A stretch of 64,000 nt of DNA from Paenibacillus sp. FSL H7-0331. GTDB taxonomy: Bacteria > Bacillota > Bacilli > Paenibacillales > NBRC-103111. This document shows, piece after piece, positions 9,319 to 17,430 of this stretch (position 1 is the stretch's first letter; each line of letters starts with the position of its first letter). The translations under genes were made by a program, and so were the position numbers. The stretch is taken from NCBI RefSeq assembly GCF_001956045.1, contig NZ_MRTH01000015.1, forward strand, positions 129,209-193,208. The letters are read 5' to 3'. Below the pieces are notes generated by a model. That model saw only the letters and a list, made by a program, of their open reading frames with translations. It did no database searches and was not told the DNA's origin.

Positions 9319-11092
9319 CGATATATCCCCCTGGAAGTATGATTTGTATGTGGGACCCTTCATCTCTTCGACTTTCGAAGTGTAAGCCATATCCTTCTCC
9401 ATAAGCCAAATGAATCCGTTCGTTAATGTTATAAATGCCATAACCTCCATCTTGCGAAGGCGGCTCGAGAAGCGCTTCAATTTGTTCCAAATCCATACCG
9501 ATTCCGTTATCGATAACTTCCAGCAGAATGAACTGGCCTTCCCTTTTGGCTACAATCTTAATCGTCCCTAGTTTATTTTTTAACGGTTTGATGCCATGCA
9601 GCAGCGCGTTTTCCACCAATGGCTGCAAAATGAGCTTAATGCACGCTTCCTCCAGTACATGAGGATCGGCTTCAATCGCATACTCAAATTTATTTTTGAA
9701 CTGCAGCTTCTGAATAGTCAGGTAGTGCTCGATCGTTTCCAATTCCTTGGCGATGGTTGTCATTTCGCTGCCTTTATTGAGAATAAGCCGGAAAAATTGA
9801 GCAAACGCCGTTGTCATTTCCGCAATTTCATCATATTCCTTTGTTTTGGTCATCCAATAAATAGAATCCATCGTGTTATACAAAATGTGCGGATTAATTT
9901 GAGATTGTAAGGCCCTCAGCTCCGCCTCTCTGATTTTCTTTTCATCATCCCGCACTTTGTGGATCAGGGTCCCGATTTCTTCCGTCATTTCATTGAAGCT
10001 CTCCGATATTTCCCCAAATTCCTCCTGCGTTCCCAGATGAACCTTGGTGTGGATGTCCCCATCCCTTACTTTTTTAATGTGACGAATTAATTTCATGAGC
10101 GGTCGGGTAATGCTGGATGAAATGAACACGGACAGTAGAATCGATAACGCCACGGTAATAAGTATAATCATCACAATCGTGCCTTTGGCTAGCTCAATAT
10201 GCTTGTAGACAATAGACTGCGGAATCATCGTAACGAGCTTCCAGCCTGTATATTGCGATGTAAAATAATGAACGGAATACATCGTTCCTTGCAGCATAAT
10301 CAGTGAGCTTCCATTGGACGAGTCGGTAATCATCCTCCATACATCAGGATCTGCCTTGGTAGAGACCTGGTCCTTGTTAACATGAGAAATAATGAATCCA
10401 TTCTCGTCAACTATATACGTAATCGCTTTCATATCCGTAAGAATGTTTTTGAAGCTGTCGAATATAAAGCTTTCCCGGACACCAATCAGCATAAGCCCCC
10501 AGTCTTTAAGGGCTAACAAGCCCAATGTTTTTCGCGCATTATAAATCACCTTGGGCCCTGAATCACGGTTGGAGAATATGTCCTTATTGGCAAACAGCCA
10601 TAAGGGCTTGCCCTTGGCCGCATACGACTGTTGATAAATGGCCGTTTGTTCAATTTCCTCTCTTGTCCGATTGGCATAGGAGGTATTCACGAATAAGTTC
10701 AGGCCGTATGGGCCAAAAAAACTTACCGATTGAATCTGTTCAGAGCGCCCCCCAAAAATACTCGGATACACAGTTTCATAAAATATTTTTTCATAATTAG
10801 CTCTGACCGAGTCGGTAGAGGCATCGGATTCCATAATGATTTGCAGCTCTTTGTTCGATACGATGTTTACATACAATTCGTCAATATCTTTGAGCTTGTA
10901 ATCGATATTTTGCATCGTTTGCTTAAGAACCTCTTGGACGGATTGACCCACTTCATTAACGATGGTTTCTTTTAAAATAAGAAAAAATATCCAGCCGATG
11001 ATAGACGTGGATATTACAATAAGTAGTACAAAGGATACGATTAATTTGGATTTAAGCCTCATATTACGAAGTGAACCTGCCATCGTTGCCAC
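9311..11092 (-). CDS. Sensor histidine kinase, YesM-like
   Basis: The 593-residue membrane kinase has a transmembrane helix near residues 16-40, an extracellular sensing domain of about 250 residues, a second helix near 290-315, a HAMP linker, the His_kinase phospho-acceptor segment QSQINPHILYNTMDSIYWM and a C-terminal HATPase (LVENALLHGI N box, DNGIGM G1 box, GGYGIYNINER G2 box). This is the LytS/YesM family pattern. The start is GTG, with AGGGGTGA just upstream. It is paired with the overlapping AraC-type regulator, and probably senses extracellular glycan or a loaded binding protein. Confidence 0.93.
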   Translation of the reverse strand: MATMAGSLRNMRLKSKLIVSFVLLIVISTSIIGWIFFLILKETIVNEVGQSVQEVLKQTMQNIDYKLKDIDELYVNIVSNKELQIIMESDASTDSVRANYEKIFYETVYPSIFGGRSEQIQSVSFFGPYGLNLFVNTSYANRTREEIEQTAIYQQSYAAKGKPLWLFANKDIFSNRDSGPKVIYNARKTLGLLALKDWGLMLIGVRESFIFDSFKNILTDMKAITYIVDENGFIISHVNKDQVSTKADPDVWRMITDSSNGSSLIMLQGTMYSVHYFTSQYTGWKLVTMIPQSIVYKHIELAKGTIVMIILITVALSILLSVFISSSITRPLMKLIRHIKKVRDGDIHTKVHLGTQEEFGEISESFNEMTEEIGTLIHKVRDDEKKIREAELRALQSQINPHILYNTMDSIYWMTKTKEYDEIAEMTTAFAQFFRLILNKGSEMTTIAKELETIEHYLTIQKLQFKNKFEYAIEADPHVLEEACIKLILQPLVENALLHGIKPLKNKLGTIKIVAKREGQFILLEVIDNGIGMDLEQIEALLEPPSQDGGYGIYNINERIHLAYGEGYGLHFESRRDEGSHIQIILPGGYIDV

Positions 11093-11121
11093 TTAAATCA
11101 CCCCTATCTGGTTTCATGCTG

Positions 11122-11874
11122 TCACAGCTTATCCTCGATATGGCTAACCACCTGCCGCAGCTTAACCGCATAATTTTCAATTGTGGAATCATCAAACCTG
11201 AGGGAGGGACCGGCAATGCTTACCCCGGCAATGACTTCCCGCTTTTTGTTGCGAATCGGCATTCCCATGCATTTAATTCCGTATTCATGCTCCATATGAT
11301 CAATAGAATATCCTCTTGCCCGAATCTGCTGCAAATCCAGTATAAGCGCTTCTTGGCTGGTTATCGTACTATCTGTAATGGCGATAAGACCCTTGTCTAT
11401 GACTGCCTTGATTCTGTCATCGGGTAAATAAGCAAGCATCGCTTTGCCAATCCCGGTACAATAAAGCGGCGCCTTAACACCCAGCATAGACCTCGTGGAA
11501 AGCTGATTTCGCGGACAGGTGGAATCCAGATAAACGACTTCATTTTCTCTTGGCGTACCCAGGTACACGGTTTCATTCGTAAAGTCCGATAGCTCCTGCA
11601 TCAATGGCAGCACGATAGTCCTGAAATCAATGTTACTATGGATTACATTACTGAACTCCAACAGCTTAAATCCAAGCCTGTATTTCCCATTCTCCTGATT
11701 TTGCTCCAGATACCCTGCCTTTAAAAAAGTATCTGCGATATTGTGAACATTACTTTTATAGAGTCCCAGCTTCTCGCTTATTTCTGTAATGCCCAGCTCA
11801 GGCGATTGTACCGTGAAGCAATCGAGAATTTTCAGCGCTTTAATTAATGATTTCACTTTTCCTTCATCTGACAA
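11122..11874 (-). CDS. IclR-family transcriptional regulator
   Basis: This 250-residue protein has an N-terminal winged helix (SLIKALKILDCF, then ITEISEKLGLYKSNVHNIADTF) and a C-terminal IclR effector-binding domain (GKAMLAYLPDD, YSIDHMEHEYGIKCMGMPI). IclR proteins usually bind short sugar acids or aromatic acids and repress or activate neighbouring catabolic genes. The start appears to be TTG at 11874, seven bases after the stop of the preceding gene. It follows the Gfo/Idh/MocA gene directly and may control the promoter at 12892-12952, which carries repeated GTTCT/AGAAC half sites. Confidence 0.9.
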   Translation of the reverse strand: MSDEGKVKSLIKALKILDCFTVQSPELGITEISEKLGLYKSNVHNIADTFLKAGYLEQNQENGKYRLGFKLLEFSNVIHSNIDFRTIVLPLMQELSDFTNETVYLGTPRENEVVYLDSTCPRNQLSTRSMLGVKAPLYCTGIGKAMLAYLPDDRIKAVIDKGLIAITDSTITSQEALILDLQQIRARGYSIDHMEHEYGIKCMGMPIRNKKREVIAGVSIAGPSLRFDDSTIENYAVKLRQVVSHIEDKL

Positions 11875-11880
11875 TTCGAT

Positions 11881-12876
11881 TCAACTCTCTTTCGTTGTAT
11901 AGCTAGGTAACCGTACGATCCGGCCCTCGGTCGCAGAATCATGTGCAGCAGAGGTCACTTCGAATGTGCGGAAAGCATCGTCATAATCAGATAAGATACG
12001 AGAAGTATCCCCCGTTCTTAATGCATGCACAAAGGCCGCATTTTCCAATACGTACGGGTCCGAGCTATTCCGGTACTCTACCGTTCGGTCACGACCGATT
12101 TCTTTCAGGCTATCCATACGAATTTCCACAACACCAGAGGTCGTGTACACATCCAAGCCTGTATGGTGACCTCTTGGAAGTATACATGTATTGGATATCG
12201 TGGCCACCATCCCATTCACCAATTTGAGTGTAACGGTGCCCACATCCGGTATATCCATCCCTTCTTGAATTTCATGTAAACGTCGTTTGCTGAAGGCTGC
12301 GTACAATTCTTCGACTTCCCCGCATAAATAACGAATAAGATCAACAATATGCGTGGTCTGTTCGTTGAATTGCCCTCCCGAGCCGTTCATTCGCCTCCAC
12401 CATGCAATCTGCGGGAAAGAACTCATAAAGTAACCGAGTGCCATACCCATCGTGCCCTCCAACAGAAGCTCGCGCGCTTTGGCTGTAGAATCGAGATAAC
12501 GCCAATTGTAGCCAACTGAAGTAATAAGACGTTTGTCAGCTGCTTGCTTCCGCAGCAGCTCCAAATTCTCGGTCAACTCGATTCCGAGCGGTTTCTCCAC
12601 AAAGAAAGGAATGCCACGATCAACCAGGTGCCTTTCAATTTCACCGTGCCCCATCGGTGGTACGCATATGTAGACAGCATCCAATATACACGTATCCAGC
12701 ATTTGTACCACACTTGTAAACGCTTTCGAATCTGGCCAGCTGCGTGCTGCCCGCTCCACATTTTCCATGTTTCTGCCGCAAAAGGCTACGACCGATACAC
12801 CCTCCATTTGTGAAAGTATACGTTGGTGCTTATCCGCATATCTACCTGTTCCTATAAAACCGATACGAAGTTTCAT
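11881..12876 (-). CDS. Gfo/Idh/MocA-family oxidoreductase
   Basis: The 331-residue protein has an N-terminal Rossmann fold (IGFIGTGRYADKH), the EKPLG motif with the conserved Lys that lies near the nicotinamide, and a C-terminal alpha/beta domain (GGQFNEQTTHIVDLIRYL, with the His typical of the active site). Members are NAD(P)-dependent sugar or inositol dehydrogenases or reductases. It is the first gene of the minus-strand run, directly behind a strong promoter with operator-like repeats, and is preceded by AAGGAGAGAG. The substrate is unknown; the setting suggests an unusual sugar released by the sialidase-fold enzymes. Confidence 0.9.
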   Translation of the reverse strand: MKLRIGFIGTGRYADKHQRILSQMEGVSVVAFCGRNMENVERAARSWPDSKAFTSVVQMLDTCILDAVYICVPPMGHGEIERHLVDRGIPFFVEKPLGIELTENLELLRKQAADKRLITSVGYNWRYLDSTAKARELLLEGTMGMALGYFMSSFPQIAWWRRMNGSGGQFNEQTTHIVDLIRYLCGEVEELYAAFSKRRLHEIQEGMDIPDVGTVTLKLVNGMVATISNTCILPRGHHTGLDVYTTSGVVEIRMDSLKEIGRDRTVEYRNSSDPYVLENAAFVHALRTGDTSRILSDYDDAFRTFEVTSAAHDSATEGRIVRLPSYTTKES

Positions 12877-12891
12877 ATCTCTCTCCTTGTC

Positions 12892-12952
12892 GTTCTATAA
12901 TAAAGAACATAGTTCTATATATAATAGTAGGCTATACTTTTGTAATTTTCAA
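12892..12952 (-). promoter_or_regulatory. Promoter with IclR-like operator repeats
   Basis: On the minus strand TTGAAA (12947-12952) and TACTAT (12924-12929) are 17 bases apart, a good sigma-A promoter for the oxidoreductase-IclR run. Immediately downstream lie three half sites: GTTCT at 12892, AGAAC at 12904 and GTTCT at 12912. The last two make the dyad AGAAC-ATA-GTTCT (12904-12916). A repressor bound there would block the transcription start. Assigning it to the IclR protein encoded in the same run is inference. Confidence 0.6.
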
Positions 12953-12974
12953 GTGAAGTTTGGATAGATCCGGA

Positions 12975-13005
12975 CAAAAAAATCCTCCTCATTTCTGAGG
13001 AAGAT
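12975..13005 (-). terminator. Rho-independent terminator after binding-protein gene
   Basis: On the minus strand a 10-bp stem (ATCTTCCTCA/TGAGGAGGAT, one mismatch) with loop GAAA is followed by seven T. It ends the transcript of the family-5 binding-protein gene (stop at 13045), just upstream of the promoter of the next run. Confidence 0.8.
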
Positions 13006-13044
13006 TCTTATTAGGAGCAGCTACTTCAATGTCTACTTTATTGT

Positions 13045-14688
13045 CTACTTTATTGTCCACTCATTAACATCATAATGCATACCGTAGATCGTCCCGCCCC
13101 GACCCGTCACCGACTTGTTCAGTGCGATCAAATTTTTCTCGGAGTATATCGTGATCAGCGGAACGTCCTCCTGTATCACATTTTGAAGCTCCTTATAAAT
13201 GGCAAACCGCTTGTCCTTGGTTGTTTCTTTCATGCCCAGCGCAAACAGCTCGTCAACACGAGGGTTATTATACCTCATATCATTCAGTGCAGCTGTTGAT
13301 TTATACGTATTACTCGGGCCGTCAGGATCGATAATCGTGCTGAAGCTGGAGATCAGCAGATCAAAATCACCCTTGACCGCGCGTTGGACAGCTGTAGCAA
13401 AATCGAAATTGACCTGCTTCACCTTCACACCGACGGCTTCCAGATTTTGTTGAATAATGTTCCCCGCCATCTCCCGCACAGCATCTCCAGTAGGAACGAT
13501 GAAATCCAGCGTTTTCGAGGAATCCCAACCCGCTTCCTTCAGGAGCTGCTTCGCTTTCTCAGGATCATAGCTGTACTTCTTGATGTCCTTGTCGTAATAA
13601 GGATGACTTACCGCATAAGGACCATTTTGCACCTCACCGATGCCTTTCATCAATTGATTAACAATCGCCTCACGGTTAATAGCGTATGCCATCGCCTGCC
13701 GAACCCGTTTATCAGGGATTTTGGTCGTATTGATTTCAATTGAGTTGTAACGGCGGGTCGGTTCCTCTGTCGTTTGTACGTGATTCATTTTTTTAATTGT
13801 TTCCCATTCCTTGGGTGGTATGTTACCTGGTCCTTGCCCGGCATTCATATCGATTTCCTGCGATTGCAGCTGAGCGACCATGTTCGCCGCAGGCATTACC
13901 TTGACAACTACCTCTTTAATTTTCGGCGCACCGCGATAATACGACGGATTCGCAGCCAACTGGACGACGCCGTTCTCAAATTTGTTAAAGGTATACGGTC
14001 CATCGGTCACATTCGGATTTTTCCAAAATGCATGACTGTTGAGCGTAGATGGATCCGCGGTTTCAAATACATGCTTAGGAATTATCGGGAAATCGCACAA
14101 ACGCTCCTTCACCATATTCGGGTCAACCGCATTGGCGGTCACCAGCTCGAAGGTTTTGTCGTCAATGACCTTGACACCGCTCAGCATGGTGACACCTTCC
14201 GGCAGTCTGCCTTTCTCGTTAAGGCCGTCCAAATAATTGATATAGGTTCGGATTGTCGTCAATGTTTTGGGATGGGCTACAAGATTAGCCGTGAATTCAA
14301 AATCCTGCGCGGTTACAGGTTTACCGTCCGACCAATTGGCATCCTTGCGCAGCTTGACTACATACGTCTTACTGTCTTTTTGCTCGAACGATTCAGCCAG
14401 CTGCAGCTTGAACTCAAGCGGTGCCGTCATCTTCAGCAAGGTATCGTACAAATAACGGTTGATGAACGTAGCCGCATTGGAACCTGAAGCATCGGTATCG
14501 ATAGGATTAAACATCGTGGGGGGATTGGTCATCCCGATCGTAATTCGATCCGGATGGCTGGAAGCGGCGCTGACAGCGCCTGAGCTTGCCGGACTTTGTG
14601 AGGCTTCCGGCTTGGGAGTGCATGCCGTTGTCAGTAAGAGCAAGCCCGCCACGCATATACAAGATACCTTTTTCATTGTCAGTCTCAC
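13045..14688 (-). CDS. ABC importer binding lipoprotein, SBP family 5 (Opp/Dpp type)
   Basis: The precursor has 547 residues, with a lipoprotein signal (LLLLTTAC) and a mature SBP_5 domain: ESFEQKDSKTYVVKLRKDANWSDG-type start split by the WSDGKPVTAQDF motif, GPYTFNKFENG, RRYNSIEINT, VRQAMAYAINRE and AKQLLKEAGWD. Family 5 proteins bind oligopeptides, nickel complexes or other nitrogen compounds. The ATG at 14694 is only one base after AGGAGG, so GTG at 14688, seven bases away, is the likely start. It follows the ureohydrolase gene in the transcript controlled by an ANTAR-type leader. The matching Opp/Dpp permeases and ATPases are in the plus-strand operon at 17567, which carries the same leader and lacks its own binding protein. 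Confidence 0.93.
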   Translation of the reverse strand: MRLTMKKVSCICVAGLLLLTTACTPKPEASQSPASSGAVSAASSHPDRITIGMTNPPTMFNPIDTDASGSNAATFINRYLYDTLLKMTAPLEFKLQLAESFEQKDSKTYVVKLRKDANWSDGKPVTAQDFEFTANLVAHPKTLTTIRTYINYLDGLNEKGRLPEGVTMLSGVKVIDDKTFELVTANAVDPNMVKERLCDFPIIPKHVFETADPSTLNSHAFWKNPNVTDGPYTFNKFENGVVQLAANPSYYRGAPKIKEVVVKVMPAANMVAQLQSQEIDMNAGQGPGNIPPKEWETIKKMNHVQTTEEPTRRYNSIEINTTKIPDKRVRQAMAYAINREAIVNQLMKGIGEVQNGPYAVSHPYYDKDIKKYSYDPEKAKQLLKEAGWDSSKTLDFIVPTGDAVREMAGNIIQQNLEAVGVKVKQVNFDFATAVQRAVKGDFDLLISSFSTIIDPDGPSNTYKSTAALNDMRYNNPRVDELFALGMKETTKDKRFAIYKELQNVIQEDVPLITIYSEKNLIALNKSVTGRGGTIYGMHYDVNEWTIK

Positions 14689-14777
14689 AGTCATGCCTCC
14701 TATCGGATAATGAATGATAAACAGGACTGGAGGTCGGGAAGCCTATGCCGCCAATCCCGCCTCCGTCAACACCCGCC

Positions 14778-15764
14778 TTAGCCGATGATTGTTGCGTCAG
14801 CTTTCTCTGCTGCTTTAAGGGCTTGCTCACGACGGTTCAGCGCAATCAGTGTAATAAACTCAAAGGCAATGTTGGCCGCATTCAGGGCAGTCACTCTCGT
14901 TAAATCACGATCAGGCAGCACCTCGACCAGATCAAAGCCGATGATGTTCAGACCGGTCAGGCCACGCAGCATTTGCTGGGCTTCATAAGTATTGAACCCT
15001 CCAACCTCCGGGGTACCTGTCCCTGGAGCAAACACTGGATCAAGAAAATCAATATCGAATGTGAGGAACACCGGATTATTGCCAACACGCTGTTTAATTT
15101 TGTTGCACAGCTCAGGAATCGACAGCTTTTTGACGTCATCGGTCGTTAGCACCTCATATCCAAGTTCACGGGAATCATCCAGACCGGTCAGCGTAAACGG
15201 CGTTCCACGCATGCCCATCTGAATAGAGGTTGAAGCATCAATGTAACCCTCTTCCGCTGCATAACGGAACATCGTGCCGTGGGAATGCTTGCGCCTTTCA
15301 TCCATGCTTTTACCGGTATCCGTATGCGAATCAAAATGCACCAGGCTGACAGGTCCGTAGGCACCGGCGGCCGCTTTCACGTGAGGATAAGAGATGGAAT
15401 GGTCGCCGCCGAGCAGTATAGGAATAATACCTTTGGCAAATATCGGTTTGAGCTGCTCCTCGATCGCCTCATAGCTCAGGTCGATATAGCCCGGAACGAT
15501 CTTGAGATCACCATAATCAATACCGGATACATATTCGGTAGTATCGATGCCCTGTGCCTGACTGATAGGCCGAAGACGCTGGGACATTTCGCGAATCGAG
15601 GAAGGGCCGAATCGGGTTCCTACAGCGTAGCTGACGCCCGTATCAAACGGAACGCCAATCACTGCGTAGTCCACGTGCTCCAAATCCTGAACATAAGGAA
15701 GATGCATAAACGTGCGAATACCTGAAAATAATGGGATACCTCTTTCGATCATTGGACGATACAA
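14778..15764 (-). CDS. Agmatinase/ureohydrolase-family enzyme
   Basis: This 328-residue enzyme shows all the binuclear-manganese motifs of the ureohydrolase family: GGDHS, HFDSHTDTG, and FDIDFLDPVFAPGTGTPEVGG. These enzymes hydrolyse guanidino groups to urea plus an amine (agmatine, guanidinobutyrate, guanidinopropionate, arginine, formiminoglutamate or guanidine). The usual HFDAH is HFDSH here. The specific substrate cannot be read from sequence. GTG at 15773 overlaps the AAGGAGTG ribosome-binding site; TTG at 15764, eight bases after AAGGAG, is the likely start. It is the first gene after leader RNA 15791-15876 and is cotranscribed with a family-5 binding protein, so it probably acts on an imported guanidino or amide compound. 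Confidence 0.9.
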   Translation of the reverse strand: MYRPMIERGIPLFSGIRTFMHLPYVQDLEHVDYAVIGVPFDTGVSYAVGTRFGPSSIREMSQRLRPISQAQGIDTTEYVSGIDYGDLKIVPGYIDLSYEAIEEQLKPIFAKGIIPILLGGDHSISYPHVKAAAGAYGPVSLVHFDSHTDTGKSMDERRKHSHGTMFRYAAEEGYIDASTSIQMGMRGTPFTLTGLDDSRELGYEVLTTDDVKKLSIPELCNKIKQRVGNNPVFLTFDIDFLDPVFAPGTGTPEVGGFNTYEAQQMLRGLTGLNIIGFDLVEVLPDRDLTRVTALNAANIAFEFITLIALNRREQALKAAEKADATIIG

Positions 15765-15790
15765 TGTAACCACTCCTTATTGAGGTTTAT

Positions 15791-15876
15791 AAAAATACAG
15801 AAAGCCGCCTTTCTCCTATTCGGAGGAAAGACGGCTTCATTGCCGGATTCACTGGTTTGGCATCATTGACAAACCG
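15791..15876 (-). promoter_or_regulatory. ANTAR-type antitermination leader (copy A) with terminator
   Basis: Minus-strand RNA. Hairpin P1 has arms GGTTTGTC (15868-15875) and GCCAAACC (15854-15861) around loop AATGAT (15862-15867). Hairpin P2 has CGGC/GCCG arms around loop AATGAA (15836-15841). Both loops have A at 1 and G at 4, the ANTAR target rule. The 3' arm of P2 is also the 5' arm of an intrinsic terminator (AAGCCGTCTTTCCTCC with GGAGAAAGGCGGCTT, then TGTATTTTT at 15791-15838). P2 and terminator are mutually exclusive. P1 keeps a T-C mismatch at the same place as in copy B, and one pair changes T-A to C-G between copies, which supports the stem. Confidence 0.85.
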
Positions 15877-15906
15877 GAATAACATATCAAGTTGTTCATG
15901 TGACAT

Positions 15907-15936
15907 ACTCTAACATGCACCTGACGAATTCGTCAA
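15907..15936 (-). promoter_or_regulatory. Promoter of leader A
   Basis: TTGACG (15931-15936) and TAGAGT (15907-15912) on the minus strand are 18 bases apart, placing the transcript start about 25 bases before hairpin P1 of the leader. The -35 overlaps a perfect 12-base palindrome, GACGAATTCGTC (15923-15934). The promoter sits right after the stop of the transglutaminase-fold gene, so the ureohydrolase transcript can start independently of the ANTAR gene. Confidence 0.5.
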
Positions 15937-15938
15937 CC

Positions 15939-16577
15939 CTATTTTTTGGGCAAGATCGATTCCGGCAAGGGCAGTGAATCCGGGAGATGCCGCTCGTACA
16001 TGCGTATGCTATGCGTATGCGCCATCAAGGTTTCGATAATGATGGGATGGGGCTCACTAAAATTAACGTCATAATCAACCTCGCCAATATCCTGCCGCAC
16101 AGGAAAAGCGAGATGTTCGGTCTCCAGGGAAAACCGGGCGTCCACGCCTGGCTTGTTCCCTCTCGCATCAAGACGAATCCACGTATCCAGCTGCCTGATA
16201 TAGACGGTATTCAACGCGTGGATACAGAACCCGGACTGTGCCGTTTCATACAACGTCAGCCGCTGATAGCTCAAGCCTGAGGGAATACCACAGGCCCTCA
16301 GCATAGCGGCAAGCAGATGGGACTTGGCGTAACAGATACCATGTTCTTCCCTCAACGTATCCGATGCGCTGATCGTCACCTGGTTCAGCTGCGCATCGTA
16401 TGAATGCTGGATCTTGTCGCGCACGAAGGTATACAGGACCTCGATGGTCCTGATCTCGTCGCTACCGACGGGAACCAGCTGATGTAAGGTTTGCTGTATA
16501 AGCGGGTGGTCATAGTCAAGCCAGATCGAGGGCTGCAGATAGCTGTCCATGGGTGCATTCATTCGGGTCAACATCAT
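15939..16577 (-). CDS. Transglutaminase-like (papain-fold) protein
   Basis: The 212-residue protein belongs to the transglutaminase-like superfamily. The catalytic Cys-His-Asp triad can be seen as HGICYAKSHLLAAMLRACGIP, CIHALN and WIRLDARGN. Bacterial members act as peptidases, amidases or crosslinking enzymes on peptides. There is no signal peptide, so it is cytosolic. It has a good ribosome-binding site (AAAGGAG) and begins 57 bases after the ANTAR regulator gene, probably in the same transcript. Its place between the regulator and the regulated ureohydrolase suggests it processes a peptide-like or amide substrate of the same pathway, or helps sense it; both are inference. Confidence 0.85.
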   Translation of the reverse strand: MMLTRMNAPMDSYLQPSIWLDYDHPLIQQTLHQLVPVGSDEIRTIEVLYTFVRDKIQHSYDAQLNQVTISASDTLREEHGICYAKSHLLAAMLRACGIPSGLSYQRLTLYETAQSGFCIHALNTVYIRQLDTWIRLDARGNKPGVDARFSLETEHLAFPVRQDIGEVDYDVNFSEPHPIIIETLMAHTHSIRMYERHLPDSLPLPESILPKK

Positions 16578-16634
16578 AGTTACAGAACTCCTTTCGGGGG
16601 TAAGAGGTACGCCGCACAGCCTGCATGATTCAGG

Positions 16635-17195
16635 TCAGCGCTCCATAAGCGGTCCGTACAAATCGACGATTGTGCTGCTGATTGCAGCCATTTTCTTGCG
16701 TTCCTTCATCGCCTTGTTACGAAGATACTTGAAAGCCTCGTCCTCGGACATCCCCGTCGTTTTTACCAGTATACCTTTAGCTCGTTCAATTAGCTTTCTT
16801 TCGTCAAGCTTTTCCTGCAGCTGTTCGATCTGCCGCTGCACCGATCTCCGGTTCTCATAGTTGTTGAGCCCGACTACAAGCGCCCACTGCAGCTCCGGGG
16901 GACTCATACTGGATGTGAGGATGCCTTCAATGTGATGGGCGGGACCCGTCATGAAGCCCGAGCTTTGGCACCACCACCATACAGGCAGCTCGAACTGCCT
17001 GGCCAATACATCCAGCCAAACATTCAGCCTCTGCTCGGTACAGCAAAGAATAATGCCGTCGGGTTCGTAAGTCTTGACAGTAAGATCCTCGGCTTCATAC
17101 ACCGATATGACATCCATACCTATAGCGTTCAGACAATCTATCATATGAGCTGCAGGCTGACAGGAGTCGGAAAAAAATACCAGCAATGATTTCAT
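16635..17195 (-). CDS. ANTAR-domain RNA-binding antiterminator with receiver-like domain
   Basis: This 186-residue protein has an N-terminal receiver-like domain (starting MKSLLVFFSDSC) in which the expected phospho-acceptor Asp after strand 3 appears to be replaced (DGIILCCTE). A coiled-coil linker (RRSVQRQIEQLQEKLDERK) leads into a C-terminal ANTAR domain (LIERAKGILVKTTGMSEDEA then KYLRNKAMKERKKM). ANTAR domains bind paired six-base-loop hairpins and prevent termination, as AmiR and NasR do. The lost Asp makes it AmiR-like, so ligand or partner control rather than phosphorylation is expected. The start was set at 17195, ten bases after AAGGTG; the ATG at 17231 lacks a ribosome-binding site. 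Two matching RNA targets lie on either side. Confidence 0.92.
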   Translation of the reverse strand: MKSLLVFFSDSCQPAAHMIDCLNAIGMDVISVYEAEDLTVKTYEPDGIILCCTEQRLNVWLDVLARQFELPVWWWCQSSGFMTGPAHHIEGILTSSMSPPELQWALVVGLNNYENRRSVQRQIEQLQEKLDERKLIERAKGILVKTTGMSEDEAFKYLRNKAMKERKKMAAISSTIVDLYGPLMER

Positions 17196-17362
17196 AAGCA
17201 GCAACACCTTCGGTATGGATTTTCTTGTCATGCCGAAAACATTTGTGTCGTGTCATAACTCATGAGCACTGAACACGAGGTGACAGAAGTATTGTATGAA
17301 TGTTATGTTATATATCATGAATCTAACTAAAAAAAGAGTCAACTGTTTTTTAAAACCGAATA

Positions 17363-17392
17363 TTGACAATAATTATTTTTTAGTGTTAATAT
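17363..17392 (+). promoter_or_regulatory. Promoter of leader B and the Opp/Dpp operon
   Basis: A perfect TTGACA (17363-17368) and TAATAT (17387-17392) are 18 bases apart, predicting a transcript start near 17399, about 32 bases before the first ANTAR hairpin. With so strong a promoter, expression of the operon would be set mainly by termination in the leader. On the opposite strand TTGACT near 17340 may serve the ANTAR gene, but its -10 is poor. Confidence 0.7.
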
Positions 17393-17430
17393 ACGTGACA
17401 TGAGATGATTTTTATCAATCGAATATATTT

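Noticed and set aside
13774..14487. 237-residue open frame antisense to the binding-protein gene
   Set aside because: It lies wholly within a well-supported SBP family 5 gene and shows no family features.
15791..15936. Guanidine riboswitch upstream of the ureohydrolase
   Set aside because: Considered because of the enzyme family, but I could not find the ykkC core, and the ACGR loops of the guanidine-II class are absent. The paired A1/G4 hexaloops and terminator overlap fit ANTAR instead.
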